From the NCBI RefSeq assembly GCF_023516435.1, contig NZ_CP097332.1:2666001-2730000 (forward strand): 64,000 nt of DNA. Reading direction: 5' to 3'. This document shows, in pieces, positions 1-7,589 of the stretch. The DNA comes from Jatrophihabitans telluris (GTDB lineage Bacteria > Actinomycetota > Actinomycetes > Mycobacteriales > Jatrophihabitantaceae). How positions within the stretch are numbered: the first letter of the stretch is position 1; each line of letters opens with the position of its first letter. The position numbers and the translations under genes were made by a program. The notes under the pieces were generated by a model. It made no database searches. It was not told the DNA's origin and saw only the letters and a list, made by a program, of their open reading frames with translations.

Positions 1-182
1 CGCGCCGAGTCCGGTTCTGCCCCGGCCACCACACCACTCCCGTCCGAGGAAATTCTCGACTGGACCTCTTGCGCCATCATGACACACGTGCTAGAACAAA
101 TCTATAGCGCACACCACAGATCCATGGATGGGTCTGCGGCCCACAAGCATCCGAGAGAACAGGAGTGATGGAGGTGGACACG

Positions 183-614
183 ATGCTGATGCGCACCGAC
201 CCGTTCCGCGAACTGGACCGGCTCACCCAGCAAGTCTTCGGCACCAACGGCACGCTGGCCCGTCCGTCGGTGATGCCGATGGACGCCTGGCGCGACGGTG
301 ATGTCTTCCACGTCGAGTTCGACCTGCCCGGCGTCAACCCGGACTCGATCGACCTCGACGTCGAGCGCAACGTCGTCACCGTCAAGGCCGAACGCCCTGC
401 CCGCGCCAGCGACGCCGAACTGATCGCGGCCGAGCGGCCGCGCGGGGTGTTCAGTCGGCAGCTGATCCTCGGCGACAATCTCGACACCGAGCACATCAGC
501 GCCAGCTATGACGCCGGCGTGCTCACCCTGCAGATCCCGGTCGCCGAGCAGGCCAAGCCCCGCAAGATCTCGGTCACCAGCAAGGGTGAGGACCGGCAGG
601 CCATCAACGCCTGA
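183..614 (+). CDS. Hsp20/alpha-crystallin small heat shock protein
   Basis: Small heat shock protein, an ATP-independent cytoplasmic holdase that keeps unfolding proteins soluble for DnaK-type chaperones. The 143-residue product has a short N-terminal arm ([14 protein letters not shown]) and an alpha-crystallin domain from about residue 35 to 130 that includes the strand LTLQIPV. The ATG at 183 is chosen because GGAGGT ends 7 bases before it; in-frame GTG at 165 and ATG at 168 lack such a site. An unrecognised gene and a J-domain gene follow on the same strand, suggesting one stress-related unit. I saw no CIRCE or HAIR operator in the 182 bases upstream, so regulation is unknown. Family call is firm. 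Confidence 0.93.
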   Translation: MLMRTDPFRELDRLTQQVFGTNGTLARPSVMPMDAWRDGDVFHVEFDLPGVNPDSIDLDVERNVVTVKAERPARASDAELIAAERPRGVFSRQLILGDNLDTEHISASYDAGVLTLQIPVAEQAKPRKISVTSKGEDRQAINA

Positions 615-631
615 CCCGGCAGGGATCGGTC

Positions 632-1018
632 ATGCCCACGCCAGCCCCGACCAGCCAGACCACGCCGAGGGTCGACAATCAGTTCCTCGACCTGATCTGC
701 AGCGACCCCGACCTGCTCACGGCCGAGTTCGACGCGATCATCGCCGCGGAATGGCCCGAGCCGCCCGCCGAAAGGCCCGGTCGCAGCGCTGCCGGCAGGA
801 ATCCTGGCAATGGTCCAGCCTGCCGCGGAACCGACCCTGTCCAGGGCCCGGGGTGCTGGCCTCGGCACCCCGGCGTCGGCCGATGGGACCGGCAACGCTC
901 ACCCCCGTTCCGACACCCGAGGCGCCACAAGCAGGAAGGCAGGTGCTCGCCACACGTGAACCAACCCGCACGAGGTGACTGTTCGCCCCGCCCGCACGTC
1001 CCACCCCACAGCGTCTGA
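632..1018 (+). CDS. Unrecognised protein between hsp20 and J-domain gene
   Basis: Function unknown. The 128-residue frame starts 17 bases after the hsp20 stop, so it is probably co-transcribed. The first 45 residues look like a real folded segment (NQFLDLICSDPDLLTAEFDA, then AAEWPEPP). The rest is rich in Arg, Pro and Gly with no clear structure, and its RQRSPP-type tail resembles small proteins I have seen near actinobacterial mobile elements, although I cannot name a family. The downstream part could equally be out of frame after a mutation near residue 48. Confidence covers the presence of a gene, not its full extent. Confidence 0.5.
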   Translation: MPTPAPTSQTTPRVDNQFLDLICSDPDLLTAEFDAIIAAEWPEPPAERPGRSAAGRNPGNGPACRGTDPVQGPGCWPRHPGVGRWDRQRSPPFRHPRRHKQEGRCSPHVNQPARGDCSPRPHVPPHSV

Positions 1019-1152
1019 CGCAGACTGCGCGGCGCCCGCGCCCGCACGGCGCCCCTCCTCGCGGGCCAGTCGACAGCCCTCCTCGCATCGTGGCCCCGGC
1101 CAGCGGCCGGGGCCACGACCATCCCATCACCACCTCAAGCCACCCATCGAGC

Positions 1153-1494
1153 ATGACCAAGCGGCCCGACCTCTACGCCATCCTGGGAGTGCCACCGAGC
1201 GCCACCCAGGCCGAGATCAGCCACGCCTACCGCGCGTTGCTGCACCAACACCACCCAGACACCCGGCCCCAGGACGACGAATCACAAGGCGCCGAGTCCG
1301 ACACCGCACTGGAACAAGTCCTCGCCGCCTATGCCGTGCTCCACAACCCGGCCCGGCGAGCCGACTACGACCGGCAATTCACCACACCAGCGCACCAAGC
1401 ACGGCGAGCACGGCAACAACCACTGAATCACCACGGCGAACACAGCCAGCCGCCCATCATCGCCGGTCCGGTCCGATGGCACCGAACACACTGA
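1153..1494 (+). CDS. J-domain (DnaJ-like) co-chaperone, small
   Basis: A 113-residue J-domain protein that would stimulate the ATPase of a DnaK/Hsp70 chaperone. The J domain fills residues 4 to about 75, beginning PDLYAILGVPPSATQAEI and carrying the obligatory HPD motif in QHHPDTRP; helix IV ends with ARRADYDRQF. There is no Gly/Phe region, zinc-binding Cys repeats or C-terminal substrate domain, so this is not full DnaJ. The ATG at 1153 places the J domain directly at the N terminus; a frame extension to 1090 encodes low-value sequence. With the upstream hsp20 it forms a compact chaperone pair on an accessory region. No dnaK lies in the window, so it must work with a chromosomal DnaK. Confidence 0.85.
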   Translation: MTKRPDLYAILGVPPSATQAEISHAYRALLHQHHPDTRPQDDESQGAESDTALEQVLAAYAVLHNPARRADYDRQFTTPAHQARRARQQPLNHHGEHSQPPIIAGPVRWHRTH

Positions 1495-1898
1495 CCGCCT
1501 TCGGCAAAGAGATGCCCTCAGTCGAACGCAGACCAGTCCGTGCCGCATCACAACTCCGACTGGGGCCACCTCGCGCCGCCATGGCGGGGCCACTTCGGGT
1601 TGACACAGCCATCGCCGTACCCAATGACGCGTCCGGCCTCGGACTCCTGGAGGGCTAGGACCCGTTGCCTCGACTTTTGGACACGACGGACGTCGACCCG
1701 CCAGTCGCGAAAATATCTCTCCCCGCAAAGATTGTGCTACCAAGGCACGGCTTTGGCGGTCGGAAAGCGGTAGATAGATGAAACGCGATCGGCGGTCTCG
1801 GGTCTGGTGCACGAACTGGTGACATTGGTGACCTGACCAATCGTTTGGGTTCCAGTCTGACCTGGCCCATCGTTGGGTTCCAGTCCGGGTCGATCGGT
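1495..1898. mobile_element. Gene-poor stretch with possible IS-end remnant
   Basis: No convincing gene. An 8-base sequence GGGGCCAC occurs twice as a direct repeat (1562-1569 and 1586-1593), separated by 16 bases containing the palindrome CGCCATGGCG. Read on the minus strand this is GTGGCCCC repeated, which resembles the spaced GTGGCCCC repeats I associate with the ends of actinobacterial IS21-type elements. No transposase remains could be read around it. The assignment as an insertion-sequence remnant is inference. Confidence 0.25.
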
Positions 1899-2296
1899 GA
1901 CACGACCGCCACAGTCCTCGAACTCCGCGCAGCCAAAGCCGAACTGGCAACCACAGTCCCTGTCGTGCGCCAACGCCGCCTACAGCAACGCACTCACACC
2001 GCGCAGCGCAAGGTCGCCGAAGCGGAAGCCACACTGGCCGCCGCCACCGCCGAGGTCGAGGGCCTGAACCTCGCCGTAGTCGCGCTGACCGAGCCGCCGC
2101 CAACAGCGTCACCGCATACAACCAAGCCACGACCGCGGCCGCTACCCACCGTGCGACCCACGCGCAGGCGCAGAAGCAGCGACTCCAGCAACTCGCCGGC
2201 CTCCCACCCCTCGACGAACCCGCCGCGCCTAAGGCAACACCCGCCGCGCCCCGCCCTGACGGTGTCGACCGGTTTGTGCTTGGCGGCCACCGCTGA
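1899..2296 (+). pseudogene. Frameshifted coiled-coil gene, 5' end lost
   Basis: Two adjacent frames join into one plausible protein. From 1899 to about 2095 the frame encodes a helical, Ala/Glu/Arg-rich segment (ATVLELRAAKAELATTV, then QRKVAEAEATLAAATAEVE). From about 2099 to the TGA at 2294-2296 a second frame continues in the same style (NSVTAYNQATTAAATHRAT, then AQAQKQRLQQLAGLPPLDEP) and ends DGVDRFVLGGHR. A single-base change near 2095-2100 would restore one frame. There is no credible start codon, so the 5' end is missing or altered. The product would be a coiled-coil protein; I do not recognise its family. It lies among other decayed accessory genes. Confidence 0.55.
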
Positions 2297-2635
2297 TCAC
2301 CGGACCCGAGATAGCTGAACAGCTCTCACGAAGGAGCGCGGTCGATCACCTGCCACGCCTCGCCGCGTCAGCAGCCCCCAGGCAGGGAACCTCCCCCCAC
2401 ACCCACAAGCACCCACCGAGACGAACTGCGGTGCGCGTGAGTCTGGAGATCTGAGAATAGGTACCCGAGGGCAGCGTCGGGCCACCTTCTCCTACCTAAC
2501 AAGGGCCTCGAAAGCACCCTTGCAACCCGTACACACCGCGCGCCGCAGTACGTCCCGGTGATCGCGGCGCGCCCCGGGGAGGGGTGACCCGCCGGGGCGT
2601 TTCGGGCGGGGTCCTCAATGGACCGCTGGGAAGAG
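2297..2635. other. Intergenic stretch with one GC-rich hairpin
   Basis: No gene is supported. The only structure seen is an inverted repeat, GCGCGCCGC at 2538-2546 and GCGGCGCGC at 2564-2572, a 9-bp stem with a 17-base loop. It could be a weak terminator for genes on either side, since it lies downstream of the decayed gene ending at 2296 and downstream of the minus-strand gene ending at 2636, but no T run accompanies it. Confidence 0.3.
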
Positions 2636-3073
2636 TCATGCACGGGCGTCCGTGCTGAGGTCGCCCTCGGACGCGTCGAGTCGGGCCCACGCCCGGACCA
2701 TCTGAACGAGCCCTCCTATCCCGAAGAGGGCAGCCGCGCCGGCGCCGCCGATTGCCCACCGTTGGCTTTCGATGTCCTGGTCGATCTCGTTTTGCGCGAA
2801 CAGCAGCAACGGTGCTTCTGCCGAGACCGCGAGCGGCGCGTTCGTTGCTGCGACAGGTGTCGGCAGTGTCTCGCCTCCGGAGTCCGTCGCGGATGTGTCT
2901 GAGGACAGCCGCGCATCGGCTGCGAGCCGCGAAGCGATCTGCTGGGCGCCCCGCAAGCTCTCGTCGGAGCTTCGCTGGAACGCGTTCGCCACGTTCATCA
3001 GGAGGAGGAAGCCGAGACCGCCCATTGCGGCAGCGAAGGCGCCTGGCGCGTACTTGCGCGGAGATTCATCCAT
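2636..3073 (-). CDS. Small membrane protein, unknown function
   Basis: The 145-residue product has two predicted transmembrane helices, near residues 11-32 (AFAAAMGGLGFLLLMNVANA) and 115-135 (WAIGGAGAAALFGIGGLVQM), separated by a roughly 75-residue polar region rich in Ser, Ala and Asp. I use the ATG at 3073 because it places MDESPRKYAPG directly before the first helix; an in-frame GTG at 3100 is possible and neither has a strong ribosome-binding site. It is transcribed towards the gene-poor stretch and divergently from the small genes at 3179 onward. I recognise no family. Coding status rests on the consistent hydrophobic pattern. Confidence 0.55.
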   Translation of the reverse strand: MDESPRKYAPGAFAAAMGGLGFLLLMNVANAFQRSSDESLRGAQQIASRLAADARLSSDTSATDSGGETLPTPVAATNAPLAVSAEAPLLLFAQNEIDQDIESQRWAIGGAGAAALFGIGGLVQMVRAWARLDASEGDLSTDARA

Positions 3074-3178
3074 GGGCCGAGTATCTCTGTTGATTGACAC
3101 AAGCGGGGGTCACACGCCGCGCTTAAAGTACGCGCCGGGCCGCGCAGCTATACGTGTGCGGAGTTCAGGAGTCGGCCG

Positions 3179-3382
3179 GTGAGTGTCGTCCTTGCTGATC
3201 TGTCTGAGCGGGCGTGCGCGCACGTCGCAGTCGCGCTGTCGATATACCGGAAGAACGCTGCCGAGCTGGGGATTCTCGTCCCCGCGGAGCTTCTACCCCT
3301 GCAGCACGCCATGTCAGAGAGGGCCATACAGGGACAGCCGGGGCCACCGGTTGGTGACCTGGCCGAGGTCGGGAATGCTTGA
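3179..3382 (+). CDS. Small unknown protein upstream of HTH gene
   Basis: A 67-residue product starting with GTG. It reads as a single helical domain (SERACAHVAVALSIYRKNAA, then LGILVPAELLPLQHAMSERA). Its stop codon lies 3 bases before the GTG of the helix-turn-helix gene at 3386, so the two are almost certainly one operon. Small proteins of this shape often precede excisionase-like genes in actinobacterial mobile elements, but I cannot name a function. There is no signal peptide or membrane segment. Confidence 0.6.
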   Translation: MSVVLADLSERACAHVAVALSIYRKNAAELGILVPAELLPLQHAMSERAIQGQPGPPVGDLAEVGNA

Positions 3383-3385
3383 ACC

Positions 3386-3643
3386 GTGAAAGCGGAAGCA
3401 CTCACCCACGAGCAGCCAGCGGACTCGCTGAACTGCTCCGTGGGCACCATCAAACGCCGCGTCGCCGACGGCACCTTTCCCGCGCTCCGCGATGGCGGCC
3501 TGGTCCGCATCCGCCTCACCGACATCGATATCTACCTCGACCACCCTCTAACCCCACTACCTCCTACCACGTCAGCGCGGAACGCGGCACCCGAGTGTCG
3601 GTGCTTCAATGCGTGGAAGTCCCCGGAGCGATCACCGAAGTGA
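3386..3643 (+). CDS. Excisionase/AlpA-type helix-turn-helix protein
   Basis: A winged helix-turn-helix DNA-binding protein of the excisionase (MerR-like) type. Residues 6-52 show the usual plan: LTHEQPADSLNCSVGTIKRR, then VADGTFPALRDGG, then RIRLTDIDIYLD. The second residue group usually reads LxxxxAAxxLxVSxxTV, so this copy is somewhat diverged (EQPADSLNCS). It starts 3 bases after the upstream small gene and lies about 420 bases before a serine recombinase fragment, the position expected for a recombination directionality factor. Residues after about 55 look non-native, and another frame takes over from 3595, so the C terminus may be altered. DNA-binding role is inferred from the fold. Confidence 0.65.
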   Translation: MKAEALTHEQPADSLNCSVGTIKRRVADGTFPALRDGGLVRIRLTDIDIYLDHPLTPLPPTTSARNAAPECRCFNAWKSPERSPK

Positions 3644-3744
3644 CGCGGCTCGACCAAGCCGACCAGATCAAGGAAGCGATCGCGTGGGTCGCCGGCGTTC
3701 CCAAGGACAGCGTCGACATCATCGTGGAGCTGGTCGAAGCCTGA
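3595..3744 (+). CDS. Small unknown ORF overlapping HTH gene end
   Basis: A 49-residue frame beginning with GTG at 3595, overlapping the last 49 bases of the HTH gene in another frame. The product is acidic with alternating strand and helix patterns (VLQCVEVPGAITEVTRLDQ, then IKEAIAWVAGVPKDSVDIIV). It reads more like protein than the HTH gene tail it overlaps. It may be an independent small protein, or the true C-terminal half of a longer HTH protein joined by a frameshift. I recognise no family. Confidence 0.4.
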   Translation: MSVLQCVEVPGAITEVTRLDQADQIKEAIAWVAGVPKDSVDIIVELVEA

Positions 3745-3807
3745 CGTCAGCTACCGTCCGGGCCACGCCGCGATGACGAGAGCCAGCTGGGCGCGGATGC
3801 TGAGGGC

Positions 3808-4355
3808 ATGGCAAACCTTGTGGCATATCTCAGGGTCAGCACGTCCGGGCAAGCGGATGGCTTCGGATTAGACGTCCAGCGACAGTCGATCGAGCATCGC
3901 TGTGCAACTGACGGTCACTCACTGATCGCATCATTTCAGGATGTCGCGATCTCAGGAACGCTGGCGGCGGCCGACCGGCCCGGACTCACGGACGCACTCA
4001 ACCTCGTCGCTTCCGGCGACGCGGACGGGCTGCTCACTGCCCGCCTCGACCGGCTCGCCCGAACCTTGACCATCCAAGAGGGACTGCTGGCCGTGGTATG
4101 GAAGAACAGCGGCCAGGTCTACACCGCCGACCACGGCGAGGTCATGCACGATGACCCATCCGATCCGATGCGGACCGCGATGCGGCAGATCGTCGGAGTG
4201 TTCGCCGAGCTAGAGCGGGCGATGATCGTCAAGCGCATGTCCGACGGCCGGCGGCGACGGGTCGACGTGAAGGGGCAGTGGGTGAGTGGCAGGGGGCCGT
4301 TTGGCGAATTGACGCGCGGTGTCCCAGACATCCGCGAACAAGGCGTCATCGCTAG
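3808..4355 (+). pseudogene. Large serine recombinase, 5' part, interrupted
   Basis: N-terminal part of a large serine recombinase. It carries the resolvase catalytic domain with the nucleophile Ser11 in AYLRVSTSGQ, the arginine-rich DRLARTLTIQEGL segment and helix E up to ERAMIVKRMSDGRRRR, then the start of the recombinase domain (GPFGELTRGVP). By eye it is about 85% identical to the intact recombinase at 9309. Homology stops abruptly at about 4353, after REQGVIA; the frame runs on into unrelated sequence to a stop at 4557. The missing C-terminal part is found at 6311-6885. This domain alone could not act as a site-specific integrase, although a truncated protein might be made. Confidence 0.85.
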
Positions 4356-4661
4356 AGTCACGGACACGTGTTCGCGCAAGTGGCTTTCCTGCGCTCGTCC
4401 GAGCGCAACTCACGCTGCCTGCCGTTCCGAGCTGTGTTGGTGGCCGCCCCATCCTGTTTCTCCCCACCAATCAAGAGGTCAGCCTCGGGACCGCCGGTCC
4501 ACGACAGTCGCGTCAAGCGACAGTTCACCGCCGCCCTGCCCAACACGCTCTCGCTGACCAACATAACCGAACACCCCACTGGCCAAGCAAGCTCTACCTC
4601 CGCGCGCCCGAGAGGCAGCATGACCGAGCGTTAGCGGCCCGACGCCAATCTCGTCGGCCGC
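4356..4661. other. Left part of the insert, no clear gene
   Basis: First 300 bases of the foreign segment that splits the recombinase. No frame here looks coding on either strand. The left edge reads TAGAGTCAC and the right edge, inverted, reads TAACGGTCAC, so the ends may share a short imperfect inverted sequence, which is too little to define an element. No transposase or integrase remains are visible. Confidence 0.35.
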
Positions 4662-4784
4662 GTGGGCCACGCTCTTGGACCCAATATCGGGATGCTGTTC
4701 TCCGAACCGCAGATCGAGAAGATCAACATCCTCGCAAACAAGGTCCCCGGGGTAACGGTCGGCTTGTCCTCGTGTGGAAAGTAG
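4662..4784 (+). CDS. Possible 40-residue peptide before propeller gene
   Basis: Short frame from GTG at 4662 to TAG at 4782, ending 9 bases before the start of the beta-propeller-like gene. It reads like protein (ALGPNIGMLFSEPQIEKINI, then ANKVPGVTVGLSSCGK). It may be a small protein, or the 3' end of a gene whose 5' part was lost when the insert formed, since the open frame reaches back only to a TAG at 4632. Function unknown. Confidence 0.3.
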   Translation: MGHALGPNIGMLFSEPQIEKINILANKVPGVTVGLSSCGK

Positions 4785-4793
4785 GTCGATCAT

Positions 4794-6125
4794 GTGGGCG
4801 TGGAGCAAGAGCGCGACCCGCGAGAGCGCGATGTCCAGTCCATCGATTTCGCCCCGACGTCCTTGACTGCGGCCTCGGACCGGCGGTGGCGCCGGTCACT
4901 GCCTCTGCTATTGGCTGCCGTCGTGCTAGTGGGCGGGGTAGGGGTCGTCAATCATCAGCGCCGCAAGCCTGCGGCAGCACCGATGCCCAGCCCGCGTGTT
5001 AGCGCGTCTGTCCCGAGCACGCCCCCGCCAATCTCGGGGAGTCCCCACCCACGGCCGTGGCCGACAGCCACTAGTGGCTGCAACGGCCAAGCACATTTGC
5101 CGCTCATCTCCTCCGCGGTGCGTTTGACTGAGCGCACCGGATTGCAAGTCGGGCTCGGCCCGCAACTGACCACGGTTGAGGTCGACCGGGCCAGAGTCGG
5201 CATAGAGCCGCACCTACGGTTGGCGACCGGAGAGTTCGTGACCCAGGTCGTGCCCGATGGATCGTCCACTCTCGCGCTGATCCAAACGTGCGATCTAGGT
5301 GCGCGCTCGCGAGTGATCCGGATCGACGCCGCCGGCGCGTCGCGTCAGATAGCGGCGGGGCGCTTCGATGGCTTACTGGCCGGCGGGCGCCATCCATGGG
5401 CGTATCAATACCCCGCCAACAACACCACGCCCGAACGCCTCGACCCCCTCAATGGGGGACCGTGGACGACCCTGCCCGCGGGCTTTGGTGTCGTGGGCGC
5501 ATATCAAGATCTGATCATCGGCTACCAGGCCCCGCCCAACGGGTCGGCTCCGAACACCTCAGGGCCGCTGGTCACGCTGAACCTGGCCACCGGTCGCGTT
5601 GAGGCAACGATCGGGCCGGGCAGCGCCGTCGTCAGCGTAAGCGGCGGCCTGATCCTCTGGACCGACGGCGCGTGCAAAGCGACAAGGAGCTGCCTCCTAC
5701 ACCGCTACGACTCTGCCACCGGCACGAGGTCCTCCCAGATCTACCACCTCGGCCTGAGCACCGACGCGTACCTCGGTGACGGGCTGATCAGCCCTGACCG
5801 ACGTCTGCTCGCCTTCCAACTCCACCGGCCTTCACCGGATCCGCGCTTCGACCCCGGCCACCCTGGAACCCCCTCCGACATCGCCGTCCTGCACCTAGAC
5901 ACCGGCCAGCTTGAGACCGTCCCCGGCGTTGAGCTGTGGGCCAAAGCCAGCCCGAGCCTCGCATTCTCCTCAGACAGCCGATGGCTGATCATCGGCCTGG
6001 ATGAAGGCACACACAGCAGCCTGCTGCTCTGGCACCCCGGGCTCCGACACCCCGCGGCCATCGCAAACGTCCCGGGCCTCACCGGTTACGGCTCACCGAT
6101 CACCGCGCGCCTGACCGGCCAATAA
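4794..6125 (+). CDS. Membrane-anchored beta-propeller-like protein
   Basis: A 443-residue protein with one N-terminal transmembrane anchor at about residues 33-53 (RRSLPLLLAAVVLVGGVGVV), a Pro/Ser/Thr-rich linker to about residue 95, and a large extracellular domain. That domain contains repeated strand patterns ending in Trp or Leu-Asp pairs typical of TolB/WD-like propellers, for example PLVTLNLATGRVEA, AVLHLDTGQLETV and LAFSSDSRWLIIGLD. No catalytic motif is visible. It starts with GTG at 4794 and is the only sizeable gene in the segment that interrupts the serine recombinase, making it the apparent cargo of that insertion. It could be a sensor or adhesion-type surface protein; no function is claimed. 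Confidence 0.7.
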   Translation: MGVEQERDPRERDVQSIDFAPTSLTAASDRRWRRSLPLLLAAVVLVGGVGVVNHQRRKPAAAPMPSPRVSASVPSTPPPISGSPHPRPWPTATSGCNGQAHLPLISSAVRLTERTGLQVGLGPQLTTVEVDRARVGIEPHLRLATGEFVTQVVPDGSSTLALIQTCDLGARSRVIRIDAAGASRQIAAGRFDGLLAGGRHPWAYQYPANNTTPERLDPLNGGPWTTLPAGFGVVGAYQDLIIGYQAPPNGSAPNTSGPLVTLNLATGRVEATIGPGSAVVSVSGGLILWTDGACKATRSCLLHRYDSATGTRSSQIYHLGLSTDAYLGDGLISPDRRLLAFQLHRPSPDPRFDPGHPGTPSDIAVLHLDTGQLETVPGVELWAKASPSLAFSSDSRWLIIGLDEGTHSSLLLWHPGLRHPAAIANVPGLTGYGSPITARLTGQ

Positions 6126-6310
6126 CGAACATCGGTCGGTAGCCGCGAACGGCGCTAGCCTTGGACCGGCGCCGCGCCCCGAGGAGAATCGCTCCGTCGG
6201 GTTGAAGACGTCGAAGATGGTGAAACTCGCCGCCAGGCCCCTGCTCGACGAAGGCACCCGAGCATCGCCTTCACCTGTGGCTCGTTGACATCGCCCAGAG
6301 CGGTGACCGT

Positions 6311-6885
6311 TAGCTGCCGAGTAACGGGCGAAGGTCTCAGCTGGCGGGCAATCGCGCTGGAGTTCAACGCCAATCCCGAGCTACGCCCACGAACGGCGTC
6401 TTCGTGGAACGAGAACAGCGCCTCGCGGATGCTTGCACCTGGTCGGGTTGCCCGGACACGGGCCGTCCCTGAGGGGACATCTCCCGTCGCTCGAAGCATG
6501 AGTACCGATCAGGTTTGCTCACCGGCTACGGATCAGCCGCCCGTCGGTGTCGGGGTTGGCACCGAGCCTGGTTGGAAGGGTGCTGGGCCGGTGGCCCAGC
6601 TACGACACGTCCTTAGTCGAGGGGATCGCTCTGGATTATGGCCTGGACACGATCTATGGGGCGGCTTGGATCGGCCAGGGGCGTGCCGAGGAGTTGAGCG
6701 GCTGCAGCCACCGGCAGCTCGACGTGTTGGTAGCCGATGAACTGGTCGAAGTTCGGCAGGCGTTCAACGGCTATCGCCGCTACAGGCTCGCCGATGTTAG
6801 TAGTGTGCCGTCGGCGGTTCGGCTACGGGTTCGGCGCGGAGGACAGCTCAACGCGGGAAGGTTCGGGCATAAGCTCGCGTCGTGA
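6311..6885 (+). pseudogene. Large serine recombinase, 3' part, frameshifted
   Basis: C-terminal remainder of the recombinase begun at 3808. The first frame matches the intact copy from about its residue 190 (LSWRAIALEFNANPELRPRT, then SSWNENSASRMLAPGRV). A one-base insertion around 6505-6525 moves the match into a second frame, which continues (LGRWPSYDTSLVEGIALDYG, then LDTIYGAAWIGQ, CSHRQLDVLVADELVEV, FNGYRRYRLADV) to a stop at 6885. A one-base deletion is also seen near 6325 compared with the intact gene. With these lesions and the 1.95-kb insertion upstream it cannot produce a recombinase. Confidence 0.8.
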
Positions 6886-6901
6886 CCGTTCGCGTCGAGA
6901 C

Positions 6902-7214
6902 GTGTATAACGAAAGCCGAGTCGCGGAGCACTCGGACTGGCTGTCGGGCGTGGTCCTCGGCGTCCTGCGACTCACCCGCGACACCTCTGGCGTCGTCATC
7001 TACGCCGAACTCAAACCCTCACTTTCACGAACGTTCCCGGGGCGAGGCCCTCGGGCTGATTACAGAGGCCGGCCTCCACGAGTGCGAGGTTCTCGACGCG
7101 ACGCTGTTCGACTTCGCCGATTGCGGATGGGCACCGACGGCGTCGGGCCATGACAAGACGATCCTCTTCGCTGAGCTCGCCCCGTGGCTGGGTGGAGATG
7201 GAAAGGGCGGATGA
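6902..7214 (+). pseudogene. Frameshifted unknown gene
   Basis: Two frames together resemble one protein. From GTG at 6902 the first reads YNESRVAEHSDWLSGVVLGV, then TRDTSGVVIYAELKP. After about 7020-7055 a second frame reads EALGLITEAGLHECEVLDAT, then LFDFADCGWAPTASGHDKTI, LFAELAPWLGG and stops at 7214. Each part has the amphipathic and codon-position character of real coding sequence, while the alternatives at the same place do not. I recognise no family. It sits directly behind the broken recombinase and is probably another decayed accessory gene. Confidence 0.45.
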
Positions 7215-7313
7215 CAGCCTCAACGCATGAACGCAGCGCACGCCAAGACCGAGCAGTCAGCGCCGACACGGTCCGGGCGGCGATGCGCGCACCCAGCGCG
7301 ATGTGCAGACGGG

Positions 7314-7532
7314 TCAGGACTTCTTGGCCTTCTTCTTTCCGATGCTGGGGAAGCGTTTCTTGACAGCGGACTTGACCTTTTTCTCCTCAGCGGGGGTGCC
7401 GTTTTGCGCGACCCGGGCGAGTGCGTTGCGTGCGTGGGCCTTGTCCGGGATTGGGTACTTGCGTTTGCCGGGAAGGGCAAACTCCTTCTTGCTCAGCTTC
7501 TTGCGGTCCTTCGCCTTGAGATCCTTGGCCAT
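7314..7532 (-). CDS. Small basic DUF6582-like protein
   Basis: A 72-residue, Lys-rich cytoplasmic protein. The core (KEFALPGKRKYPIPDKAHAR, then NALARVAQNGTPAEEKKVK, and KKRFPSIG) matches a short family I know as DUF6582, found in many actinobacteria and in phage structural or maturation regions, with no defined function. The conserved YPIxDxxHARNALARV stretch and closing FPSIG are both present. The ATG at 7532 starts the protein MAKDLKAKDRKKL. It is followed on the same strand, after the upstream neighbour, by no obvious partner. The family number is from memory. Confidence 0.75.
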   Translation of the reverse strand: MAKDLKAKDRKKLSKKEFALPGKRKYPIPDKAHARNALARVAQNGTPAEEKKVKSAVKKRFPSIGKKKAKKS

Positions 7533-7589
7533 GTTCCCAGTGTCGCCGCGATATCCCCGTCCGGCAAGATGCCTGTGCGCGCAGACGAT

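Noticed and set aside
4794-6125. Calling the propeller gene a transposase or toxin
   Set aside because: It has a membrane anchor and propeller-like strands but no DDE, HUH or toxin motifs.
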